NCBI RefSeq assembly: GCF_900096905.1
Contig: NZ_FMYI01000008.1
Span: 37,047 to 101,046, forward strand
Direction of reading: 5' to 3'
From: Pelagirhabdus alkalitolerans
GTDB lineage: Bacteria; Bacillota; Bacilli; Bacillales; Amphibacillaceae
DNA length: 64,000 nt
Each line of letters starts with the position of its first letter. The first letter of the stretch is position 1. Under the pieces are notes generated by a model. That model saw only the letters and a list, made by a program, of their open reading frames with translations, made no database searches and had not been told where the DNA came from. Position numbers and translations under genes: made by a program. Of this stretch, positions 54,508 through 62,191 are shown one piece after another.

Positions 54508-55131
54508 ATCGCGACACAAAAAATTACGTATCGCCCACTTAAACCAAGTGATGAAGAAATATTAACAGAAATCACACGTGATGTTTGGGATTACGATGAT
54601 TTAGGAAGTGCTAAAACCGCTAAACAGATGGCACATGTGTATCTGTTGAGTACGTTTTGTGAGTATACATTCTCTCAAGTTGCCTTAGCTGATGGCGTGC
54701 CTGTAGGCGTGATGTTAGGCAAAAACAACAAACAGCATAAAAAACCACTCAAACAAACGATCCGTTATTACTGGGCAGTCGCTAAAATGCTGATGCGAAA
54801 AGAAAGCAGGGGCGTGCTTAATCTATTTGCAGAAATTGATCGTGAGAATGAGGAGCTACTCGAAAGCTTAGAACGTTCATTTGATGCTGAACTCGTCTTA
54901 TTTGCTGTCTCACGTGATCAGCACGGTCAAGGCATTGGAAATGCGCTGTATCAAGCGTTTTTAGACCAATTAAAACAAGAACAACTGGATACATTTTATC
55001 TCTACACCGATACAACGTGTACGTATACATTTTACGATCGGCAAAACTTACACCGCTTAGCAGAAAAGACGATGACTTTACCACTATTTGATGAACAGCT
55101 CACCTTGTACATCTACAGTAATACACCATAA
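54508..55131 (+). CDS. GNAT-family N-acetyltransferase with apparent ATC start
   Basis: A ~207-aa acetyl-CoA-dependent acetyltransferase. The core shows the GNAT motif A region (VLFAVSRDQHGQGIGNALYQAFL) and a C-terminal TFYDRQNLHRLAE segment. A perfect GAGGAGGG site (54494-54501) is followed six bases later by ATC GCG ACA CAA, and the frame from there encodes the family's normal N-terminus (ITYRPLKPSDEEI). No ATG, GTG or TTG lies between the ribosome site and Met-41. Translation either begins at ATC, or the start codon has mutated and only a shortened product from ATG 54628 is made. The substrate is unknown. Confidence 0.75.
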   Translation: MATQKITYRPLKPSDEEILTEITRDVWDYDDLGSAKTAKQMAHVYLLSTFCEYTFSQVALADGVPVGVMLGKNNKQHKKPLKQTIRYYWAVAKMLMRKESRGVLNLFAEIDRENEELLESLERSFDAELVLFAVSRDQHGQGIGNALYQAFLDQLKQEQLDTFYLYTDTTCTYTFYDRQNLHRLAEKTMTLPLFDEQLTLYIYSNTP

Positions 55132-55132
55132 A

Positions 55133-55172
55133 AAAAGCCTGATTTAAGATACGTATCTTAAATCAGGCTTTT
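55133..55172. terminator. Bidirectional palindromic terminator between GNAT and aldo/keto reductase genes
   Basis: A perfect 40-base palindrome (arms of 20 bases starting AAAAGCCTGATTT) between two convergent genes. Confidence 0.92.
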
Positions 55173-55175
55173 CGT

Positions 55176-56168
55176 TTAATTTGTTAAAATCGATTCAATT
55201 TTGGCTAGTTCTTCTGGTGTGAAATCAAGTCGGTCTAATGCTTTCACGTTTTCTTCGATTTGACTCACCCGACTCGCGCCGATTAAAGCACTCGAGACGA
55301 CACCTTGTCTTAGCACCCATGCTAGGGCCATTTGAGCGAGTGATTGGTCACGTAATCGTGCCATTTCATTAAGTTGAATGACTCGATTTAAAACATCTTC
55401 AGAAATATCTTTTTCATTTAAGAACGGAATATGTGATTTGGCTGCTCTTGAATCACGCGGGATCCCGCCTGTATATTTGTTCGTCAATAAGCCTTGTGCC
55501 AGTGGTACAAAAGCGATCGCGCCTGCACCAGCATCTTCTAACACATCGGTTAATCCGTCTTCAATCCAACGATTTAACATCGAATAAGACGCTTGGTGAA
55601 TAATAAATGGCGTTTTTTGTTCCTTTAAAATTTCAACGGCTTTTTCTGTTTCGTCGGCATTATAATTTGAAATCCCAACATATAACGCTTTTCCTTGCTT
55701 CACCAATAAATCAAGCGTTGCCATCGTCTCTTCAAGCGGTGTTTCAGAATCAGGGCGGTGGTGATAAAAGATATCGACATAATCGAGCCCCATCCGGCTT
55801 AAACTTTGGTCTAAACTTGAGACTAAGTATTTTTTCGATCCCCAATCACCATAAGGCCCGTCCCACATATGAAAGCCAGCCTTGGTTGAAATGACAAGTT
55901 CATCACGGTATCCGGCAAAATCTTTCTGCAGAATACGACCGAAATTCTCTTCTGCCGAACCTGCGGGCGGTCCGTAATTGTTCGCTAAATCAAAGTGGGT
56001 AATCCCTAAGTCAAACGCCCGTTGTAACATATGACGTTGGTTTTCAAACGAATCCGGTTCACCGAAGTTGTTCCACAGACCTAATGAAATGGCTGGTAAT
56101 TTCAGTCCTGAACGTCCGACGCGATTATACGTCATCTTTTGGTAGCGGTCTTCTGCTGGTTGATACAT
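55176..56168 (-). CDS. Aldo/keto reductase (YghZ-like)
   Basis: A 330-aa NADPH-dependent reductase of the AKR family, closest in pattern to YghZ/glyceraldehyde-3-phosphate reductases and KCNAB-type members. The catalytic tetrad is visible: Asp and Tyr in FDLANNYGPPAG, Lys in VISTKAGFHM, His in FYHHRPDSET. NADPH-binding residues sit in ALIGASRVSQIEENV near the C-terminus. The AGGAGG site decides for the ATG at 56168 over the longer frame to 56192. A cre-like sequence lies ~30 bases upstream of the start, hinting at carbon catabolite control. Confidence 0.92.
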   Translation of the reverse strand: MYQPAEDRYQKMTYNRVGRSGLKLPAISLGLWNNFGEPDSFENQRHMLQRAFDLGITHFDLANNYGPPAGSAEENFGRILQKDFAGYRDELVISTKAGFHMWDGPYGDWGSKKYLVSSLDQSLSRMGLDYVDIFYHHRPDSETPLEETMATLDLLVKQGKALYVGISNYNADETEKAVEILKEQKTPFIIHQASYSMLNRWIEDGLTDVLEDAGAGAIAFVPLAQGLLTNKYTGGIPRDSRAAKSHIPFLNEKDISEDVLNRVIQLNEMARLRDQSLAQMALAWVLRQGVVSSALIGASRVSQIEENVKALDRLDFTPEELAKIESILTN

Positions 56169-56199
56169 GGCGATCTGCCTCCTAGGTGTCAATTTTATT

Positions 56200-56213
56200 C
56201 GTTAACGCTTTCA
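56200..56213 (-). promoter_or_regulatory. cre-like site upstream of the aldo/keto reductase gene
   Basis: Read on the minus strand, TGAAAGCGTTAACG matches the CcpA operator consensus at 13 of 14 positions. It lies just upstream of the reductase start codon region. Confidence 0.5.
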
Positions 56214-56248
56214 TTCTTGGTTAAAGAAAAAGGAATGATGATCCATTC

Positions 56249-56608
56249 CTAATAGCCGACTTGCACGGCCGCATTGACAATGTACATTAAGTCATTGCGA
56301 TCCGCTTGTTCTTCTAACTGAATCCCACTCGTTGTGGCGAGTCCACCTGCTTGGACATCAACGGTAACCTCGCCATAAGGAATCTCAGCTTTAATTTTTT
56401 CTAAATCTAACATATCTTGATCTTTCGGCACGCCGAGTACAATGTTCACTTTCATCTGATGTAACGATTGTTCAGGTAAATAATCTTTGATCCCTGGCAT
56501 TGAATTGTAATGAATTGCATTTTCAACCGCACGAATCGACGCCTTTGTCACATCTTGTCCATGCGTGTCAATGCCAACGCCTGTCTCGATAAATATAATT
56601 TTCTCCAT
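56249..56608 (-). CDS. Lin0512 family protein
   Basis: A 119-aa cytoplasmic protein of the Lin0512 family, whose function is unknown. The family pattern is visible: FIETGVGIDTHGQDVTKA at the N-terminus, RAVENAIHYNSMPGI, VNIVLGVP and the C-terminal VNAAVQVGY. The ATG at 56608 is spaced from AAGGAGTG; the frame opens three codons earlier. It is divergent from the amidohydrolase gene at 56750, with a palindromic sequence between them. Confidence 0.85.
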   Translation of the reverse strand: MEKIIFIETGVGIDTHGQDVTKASIRAVENAIHYNSMPGIKDYLPEQSLHQMKVNIVLGVPKDQDMLDLEKIKAEIPYGEVTVDVQAGGLATTSGIQLEEQADRNDLMYIVNAAVQVGY

Positions 56609-56637
56609 GATCGTCACTCCTTCATATTTCCTTCACT

Positions 56638-56651
56638 ATTTCCCGGGAAAT
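56638..56651. promoter_or_regulatory. 14-base perfect palindrome in the divergent Lin0512/amidohydrolase region
   Basis: ATTTCCCGGGAAAT is a perfect palindrome ~30 bases before the Lin0512 start and ~100 bases before the amidohydrolase start. It is shaped like a dimeric repressor site, but no regulator gene is adjacent and it could be chance. Confidence 0.35.
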
Positions 56652-56749
56652 GTTACCTTTCATTTTATCACAGGCAGTCACACACTACTAGCAGAAAACA
56701 ATTCGTGATATGATACAACTAAAGATAATCAATTAAAGGGGTTTTATAG

Positions 56750-57997
56750 ATGCAAATTAATCAAACGAGACTAGCTGAACGGATTCAAACACTTGGTGCG
56801 ATTGGGACAGATCCACAAGGTGGTTTAACACGATTACCCTTTACAAAAGAAGAAAAAGAAGCCAAAGACTTAATCAAACAATACATGCAAGAAGCGAACT
56901 TACACGTCACAGAAGACCAAGTCGGCAATCTATTTGGTACGCGTCAAGGACAAGGAACAAATAGAAAAACAGTTCTTTTCGGCTCACATATTGACACGGT
57001 CTACAACGGTGGGAAATATGACGGCGCAGCAGGTGTCTTAACAGCCATTGAAGTGATGCAAACACTGGCGGAGAATAATGCGACACATGATGACGACCTC
57101 ACCATTGTCGTCTTTACCGATGAAGAAGGCGCGCGGTTCTCATCCGGCATGTTAGGCAGCCAAGCGCTGATCGGAAACTGGACAGAGGACATGTTGCAAA
57201 CAACAGCGGACAAAAATGGGGTAACCATAGCTGAAGCGATGCAAACGTATGGCTATCAAGCTGAAAAGATCGACACGGTTCAGTTAGATGGAGAATCTTT
57301 AAGGTGCTTTTTAGAGCTGCACATTGAACAAGGAAAAGTGTTAGAACAAGAAGACACATCAGTGGGATACGCAACAGGCATTGTCGGTATCCGTTGGCTG
57401 AACGTCACGATTACAGGTGAAGCCGATCATGCTGGGACAACACCGATGAACTTACGAAAAGATGCCTTAACCGGCGCAAGTGAAATCATCCAAGCGATTG
57501 AAACAAAAGCTAGTACGTATCCTTCACTCGTCGCAACAGTTGGCCAGCTATCCGTTAAACCTAATGGCATTAACATTATACCAGGTGAGATTAGCTTTAC
57601 GCTTGATACCCGTGACTTAGATGATGTGTTGCTCGATCAGTTTGTTGAGGAAATCCATCAAACGGTTGAGACGATTACCGAAAAACGCGGATTAAACGCC
57701 CATATCGATCAACTAAATCGAGCAGAATCGATCGCCACATCACAACACGTGAATGAAGCATTGGAATCCAGTTTGAAAAAGAACCAACTAAAGGTTGTCT
57801 CGCTTCCGAGTGGTGCTGGACACGACGTGATGAATATGGCGAGTTTAACAGACGTTGGCCTCATCTTCATCCGAACAAAAGACGGCATTAGTCATCACCC
57901 AAATGAGTTTGCTTCAGACAGTGATTTAGCTGATGGCGCGCAAGTCATGCTTGATACGATTATCCAACTGGCTGAGCAGAAAAAGGAGCATGATTAA
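56750..57997 (+). CDS. M20-family amidase (N-carbamoyl-amino acid/allantoate hydrolase type)
   Basis: A 415-aa metal-dependent amidohydrolase of the hydantoinase/carbamoylase group. Metal ligands are visible in GSHIDTVYNGG (His), GKYDGAAGV (Asp), FTDEEGARF (Glu), LELHIEQG (His) and ISHHPNEF (His). A dimerisation domain insert occupies ~210-325 (ADHAGTTPM). It hydrolyses N-carbamoyl amino acids, ureidoglycolate-type compounds or similar amides; the precise substrate is unclear. It ends one base before the rlmH start, so the two are translationally close. Confidence 0.9.
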   Translation: MQINQTRLAERIQTLGAIGTDPQGGLTRLPFTKEEKEAKDLIKQYMQEANLHVTEDQVGNLFGTRQGQGTNRKTVLFGSHIDTVYNGGKYDGAAGVLTAIEVMQTLAENNATHDDDLTIVVFTDEEGARFSSGMLGSQALIGNWTEDMLQTTADKNGVTIAEAMQTYGYQAEKIDTVQLDGESLRCFLELHIEQGKVLEQEDTSVGYATGIVGIRWLNVTITGEADHAGTTPMNLRKDALTGASEIIQAIETKASTYPSLVATVGQLSVKPNGINIIPGEISFTLDTRDLDDVLLDQFVEEIHQTVETITEKRGLNAHIDQLNRAESIATSQHVNEALESSLKKNQLKVVSLPSGAGHDVMNMASLTDVGLIFIRTKDGISHHPNEFASDSDLADGAQVMLDTIIQLAEQKKEHD

Positions 57998-57998
57998 G

Positions 57999-58478
57999 AT
58001 GCAAATCACAATTTTAAGCGTCGGCAAACTAAAAGAAAAATATTTAAAACAAGGCATCGCCGAATACGAAAAACGCCTAAGCAAATACACGAAACTGTCA
58101 TTAATCGAACTCCAAGACGAAAAAGCACCCGAGAACCTAAGCGAAAAAGACATGACCGCGATAAAAGACAAAGAAGGCGAACGCATCCTACAAAAATTAT
58201 CAGACGACTCCTTCGTCATCACACTAGAAATTGAAGGTAAGCAACTATCATCCGAACAACTCGCCAAAAAGCTCGACCAGCTCGCCACACACGGCAAAAG
58301 CAAAATAGCATTCGTTATCGGTGGCTCACTGGGCTTGAGTGAAGCGGTCATCAAACGAAGCAACTTCTCACTATCCTTCTCAAACATGACACTCCCTCAT
58401 CAACTGATGAGGCTTGTCTTACTTGAGCAGATCTACCGATCATTTAGGATTAATTGTGGGGAACCTTATCATAAGTAA
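57999..58478 (+). CDS. rlmH: 23S rRNA pseudouridine-1915 N3-methyltransferase RlmH
   Basis: A 159-aa SPOUT methyltransferase that methylates pseudouridine 1915 of 23S rRNA. Motifs are KLKEKYLKQGIAEYEKRL, ELQDEKAPENLS, the knotted SAM site FVIGGSLGLSEAV, and the C-terminus RLVLLEQIYRSFRINCGEPYHK. ATG at 57990 is only one base from AGGAG; ATG 57999 matches the family length of 159 exactly and is chosen. It is B. subtilis yydA; there it lies beside htrC, but here a ~20-kb block separates it from htrA. Confidence 0.96.
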   Translation: MQITILSVGKLKEKYLKQGIAEYEKRLSKYTKLSLIELQDEKAPENLSEKDMTAIKDKEGERILQKLSDDSFVITLEIEGKQLSSEQLAKKLDQLATHGKSKIAFVIGGSLGLSEAVIKRSNFSLSFSNMTLPHQLMRLVLLEQIYRSFRINCGEPYHK

Positions 58479-58597
58479 ATGCGGATTTTTAAAAGAAAAC
58501 GATATGGAGTAGTGCATTAGTAGTTATTCCTATAAGTAAAGATAGATTTTATAGCAAGGTACTTGAGTGATTTAGCCATAAGACTATAAATTACTTT

Positions 58598-58690
58598 TTA
58601 ATATTTTTGCGATGTCCAGAAGCAAACTTTTAATAAGAGTAGTAGAAAAGAGAGTGTTGCTATAATAAAGATTCTAAATAACAAATCCAT
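58598..58690 (-). CDS. Possible 30-aa hydrophobic peptide
   Basis: The frame encodes a mostly hydrophobic peptide starting MDLLFRIFIIATLSFLLLLL and ending in a short polar tail with Lys, Cys, Trp and Tyr. This is the size and character of small membrane proteins or type I toxins. The ribosome site is poor (only AGTTGG upstream) and no antisense RNA or promoter could be assigned, so it may be chance in AT-rich DNA. Confidence 0.28.
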   Translation of the reverse strand: MDLLFRIFIIATLSFLLLLLKVCFWTSQKY

Positions 58691-58748
58691 TTTAACCAAC
58701 TCTACATTAATTAATAGTTTACTGTAACATTTGATGCTGGTACAGTTT

Positions 58749-58802
58749 CATGGACACATCTTATTAAAATGATTGGAATTAATTTAATAAGATGTGTCCA
58801 TG
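58749..58802. repeat. 20-bp perfect inverted repeat downstream of the ABC-3C operon
   Basis: The arms 58749-58768 and 58783-58802 are perfect inverse complements (CATGGACACATCTTATTAAA) with a 14-base loop. No T run follows on either strand, so it is not a textbook terminator, though it lies 24 bases past the end of the operon. It could also be a MITE-like remnant or an mRNA-stabilising stem. Confidence 0.75.
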
Positions 58803-58825
58803 AATTTAAGAATAATTACTTATCA

Positions 58826-61447
58826 TCAATAGAAAAATTTTGATTGTACATCAATCAAAGATACTTGCTTAGAATTCATCTTTTCAAATTTGTATTTCAT
58901 GAAAAGTGCATTATTATCATTATGTGTTGAAAATATTAATTGATAGTCATTTAAAAATTCATGTCTAATTAACTCAACAAATGAGTGAATGTTCATGCTA
59001 TCCATTTCCTGAATTGGATCATCGATAGCAAGGAACTTTAAGTTTTTTGATATATTATATGTTTTATTTATAGCCAATGTAAAAGCTATTGAAGTTACTG
59101 CTAGCTGTCCAGAACTTAAATGATGTATTGCATCGTGATCAGAACTGGTATCTGTTAAGAATTTAATCGCATCACTTTTATCCTTTGTCGATAAAAATAT
59201 TCCCATACCTTGTTGGTAATTCTGTAATATCTTAGCTGTATAAATGTAAAAAGGAAGTTTAATATTATTTGCCATTTCTCTCTTATGATTTTTAATTGTT
59301 TCCTTTATATTATCTCTTACGTTATTCATATTTTCAATAATATTATCTAATCGCCTTTTTCTATCTTTATATACATTTAATATTTCCGATTGATTTTGTG
59401 AGAACACAAAATTTATATATGCTACTTTGTGCTCGAGTTCTGCTTCATTTATCTTATAAAAGTTATCTTTTTTTGATTGAAAATATACTTCATAAAGATT
59501 ATCCGCATCTTCAACTTTATTATTTTCAAAAGTATAGACTTGTTTTCTCTCTTCTAATAATTTCTTTAACTTACCTGATTGATTTTTTAAATCTTGTAAT
59601 GTTTTTGGTTTATTAATATCATCGAACACTAATTCTGCTAATTCCTTTTCCGGAACTACTCTCCTAATCTTCTTTAAATCATAATCATAAGATTGTACTA
59701 CTAAATTTCTCATCATTTCAAATAATTCAGACGAGACTTTCATATTCTTTTCAATATTTTCTTTTAGTAGTTCAAAGTCCTCCTTTAGATCCTCATAGCT
59801 CCCTAATTTATTCCATGCAATTTTATCTGAAACATACTCAGTTAAGACTAAGAAATCAAACTCTTTATTTTTGAATTCCCCTAATAACTCCAATATTTTT
59901 TTATCTATTATTTTATTTTCTTCTTTGTATTTACGCATTTTATGGATAATAGGATTGATGAAATTACTAGTTAACTTCTGTTCTACTTCCACTAGTTTAT
60001 TTGATTGATCATTCAAAGACTTCCTGAAACTTTCCTCTTTGTTCCTAAACTCCTTATTCAGTTCTTCATATGTTTTCCATATAAACCCACAGTAAGGACA
60101 GGAGGAATCATAGTTTTCATCTTTTTTATATTCATCAAGTTTCTCCTTTAATCTATTTCTTAACTGAATCATATCCATCATCAAGCCTTCTATATCACTT
60201 GTAGCAGCATTTAATTCTTTTCTATACTTAATTAATTCTAAAAAATCTTCTTTAGTTTTAGGCATGATCTTTTCCACAAATTCTTCTACTTTTTCAATCT
60301 TTTCATCTAAATCTGTGAGACTTAAAAACGCATCATATTCCTCGTGTTTTCTATTAATAGTTTTATACTCTTGATACTTATCAACATGATGTTGTAAAAT
60401 AAATGCTTTCAATTTAAACGTATCTTCTTTTAATTCAAAATCTCCTTTTAACAAATCATAGTGCTTTGTTTTTATTAATTTATGTAAAATAAAATAATTA
60501 ATAAATTCATCATTCTTAATTTTACTCTCTAAAAAATTAACATTTTGCATTTTATAATATTCATCTGGTTCAAATCGATTAATAAATGATATTATTTTTT
60601 TAATTTCTTTTAAATATCCTTCACGCTCTTTAAAAGATACATCTATATCTTTATTTTCAAATAAAGTCTCCTTATCAAATTTTATATCCTGATTAGGAAA
60701 TAAAGTTGTATATTCAACTGCATCAACTTTCTGAACTGTTTTGTAAGCATCTATCTTGTCTTTCAGTTGATTGGTAATATGGTTAAAGGTACTTAACATA
60801 TTAGATATACGTTGGAGTTCTGCTTCTTCTTTATTAGTATTGAATAAAAAACTTAATGAATCTTTCCGGTCCTTCTCTGATTGCTTTAAGAAGAACGTTG
60901 TTTCTTCCTGTTGTAAATAATTGAATAAATTATAAATATCTTTTATTTCCATATCAGGAGAATTAAAATCAAAAAAATTATTAATTTCTTTACTTGTTAA
61001 TTCCTTATGCTCTTCTGGATTAAAGGTATCTGCAGAAAAATCATCTGGATAATCTATATATGTTTGTAAAATGTAAAAATCATCTGGTTTATGTTTCCTC
61101 CCCGATCGATAAACTCTCTTCTCTTCATCTTTAGGTAAATACTTAGTAATAATTAAATCTTTACTTTTATTTTCTACCTTTTTTTTCAACCATACTTTAA
61201 CAATTACATCTTCATTTTCATTATTTTGAAAGAATAGTTTATTATAGTCTTTTCTATGATGTGTTACAGCCCCTTTTGTTAAAGTTCTGTGAATTTTACT
61301 AGTCAAGCATAATTCTAGTGCATCATAGATTGTTGTTTTACCGAAACCATTTGGTCCTATTAAAAGGTTTGTTTGATTTTCGAACTCAATAATCTTTTTA
61401 TCTTTTATACCTTTAAAGTTTTTAAGATATATCTTATGAATCTTCAT
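58826..61447 (-). CDS. Rad50/SMC-like ABC ATPase, ATPase component of an ABC-3C-type system
   Basis: An 873-aa protein with an ABC ATPase split by long coiled coils. Walker A is GPNGFGKTT (31-39), a zinc-hook-like CPYC is at 450-453 in the middle of the coiled coil, the signature is LSSGQLAVTS (~777), Walker B is FLAIDDPIQEMD (~805) with Asp-Asp rather than Asp-Glu, and the H-loop is IFSTHND. It starts 14 bases inside the preceding gene; the GGAGG site there selects ATG 61447 over the longer frame. Such ATPases in ABC three-component systems are thought to sense invading nucleic acid and license the nuclease. Base composition is far more AT-rich than the core genes. Confidence 0.88.
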   Translation of the reverse strand: MKIHKIYLKNFKGIKDKKIIEFENQTNLLIGPNGFGKTTIYDALELCLTSKIHRTLTKGAVTHHRKDYNKLFFQNNENEDVIVKVWLKKKVENKSKDLIITKYLPKDEEKRVYRSGRKHKPDDFYILQTYIDYPDDFSADTFNPEEHKELTSKEINNFFDFNSPDMEIKDIYNLFNYLQQEETTFFLKQSEKDRKDSLSFLFNTNKEEAELQRISNMLSTFNHITNQLKDKIDAYKTVQKVDAVEYTTLFPNQDIKFDKETLFENKDIDVSFKEREGYLKEIKKIISFINRFEPDEYYKMQNVNFLESKIKNDEFINYFILHKLIKTKHYDLLKGDFELKEDTFKLKAFILQHHVDKYQEYKTINRKHEEYDAFLSLTDLDEKIEKVEEFVEKIMPKTKEDFLELIKYRKELNAATSDIEGLMMDMIQLRNRLKEKLDEYKKDENYDSSCPYCGFIWKTYEELNKEFRNKEESFRKSLNDQSNKLVEVEQKLTSNFINPIIHKMRKYKEENKIIDKKILELLGEFKNKEFDFLVLTEYVSDKIAWNKLGSYEDLKEDFELLKENIEKNMKVSSELFEMMRNLVVQSYDYDLKKIRRVVPEKELAELVFDDINKPKTLQDLKNQSGKLKKLLEERKQVYTFENNKVEDADNLYEVYFQSKKDNFYKINEAELEHKVAYINFVFSQNQSEILNVYKDRKRRLDNIIENMNNVRDNIKETIKNHKREMANNIKLPFYIYTAKILQNYQQGMGIFLSTKDKSDAIKFLTDTSSDHDAIHHLSSGQLAVTSIAFTLAINKTYNISKNLKFLAIDDPIQEMDSMNIHSFVELIRHEFLNDYQLIFSTHNDNNALFMKYKFEKMNSKQVSLIDVQSKFFY

Positions 61448-62189
61448 TTGTCTTTTCCTCCAATTCATCAAAAAAATTAAGTAAAATTTCCTCATCTTTT
61501 TCCGTATTTAGAAAGGAGTTTTTTAATTGTTCCAGATACTGCTTTTCTTCTTCATTATTTAAAATTGAAAGATTTTTATCTATCCATGAGTGTATTAATT
61601 GATATTTATTTAATAAACCTCTATTAACAATATTATCTTTCATCCTTTTTTGTATGGAAATATATGGTTTATCCGCTATTTCATAGATTAAAAATGACAA
61701 CTTAACATAAAGCTGTATGACAAAGAAAAATTCTTCATCTTCATAATATATTTTTTCAAATTGATCCATTCGTTCAGAATCTAATAACACTTCCTTGATT
61801 ATCTGTACAACAGCTTTACTGTTCTTAATTTTTTTAATACTACCCTCCGTATAAGCAATTACATATTTTCGAAAATAGTATTCATCTTCTTCTATCTTGT
61901 AAATGATTCTTTTATTATTTCGAAAAAATTCTTCTAAATCATTTGTCTTCACATAAATAATCAATGAAGTATTCTTATTTATATCTTCATTCTTTCCATT
62001 TAATTCACCTTGAGTATTAATCATTTTATCTGTCTTATCACTCGTGAAAAAACCTTCTAAGTCATCTTCTTTATAACTAGCAGTGAAAAAATATTCTTGA
62101 TTATTCTTTTGTAAAAACTTGAACTCACCTGCGTCTTTTACTATTTCAAATTCATTTTCATAAAAAATTTCTGCCAAAATATCCTCCAT
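61434..62189 (-). CDS. ABC-3C-type middle component
   Basis: A 251-aa, acidic and Lys/Glu/Asn-rich protein with no TM helix or recognised catalytic motif. Its gene begins two bases after the nuclease-like gene and overlaps the ATPase gene by 14 bases, which is the middle-component position in ABC three-component operons (as described in the comprehensive ABC ATPase classification by Aravind and co-workers). Assignment rests on size and operon position rather than a motif. GAGGG precedes the ATG. Confidence 0.72.
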   Translation of the reverse strand: MEDILAEIFYENEFEIVKDAGEFKFLQKNNQEYFFTASYKEDDLEGFFTSDKTDKMINTQGELNGKNEDINKNTSLIIYVKTNDLEEFFRNNKRIIYKIEEDEYYFRKYVIAYTEGSIKKIKNSKAVVQIIKEVLLDSERMDQFEKIYYEDEEFFFVIQLYVKLSFLIYEIADKPYISIQKRMKDNIVNRGLLNKYQLIHSWIDKNLSILNNEEEKQYLEQLKNSFLNTEKDEEILLNFFDELEEKTNEDS

Positions 62190-62191
62190 TT

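Larger units (their letters stand above)
58479..58825. other. AT-rich boundary region between rlmH and the ABC-3C operon
   Basis: About 350 bases without a large gene. It contains a possible 30-codon hydrophobic ORF on the minus strand (58598-58690) and a 20-bp inverted repeat (58749-58802). It marks the shift from core sequence to markedly AT-richer accessory DNA. Confidence 0.6.
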
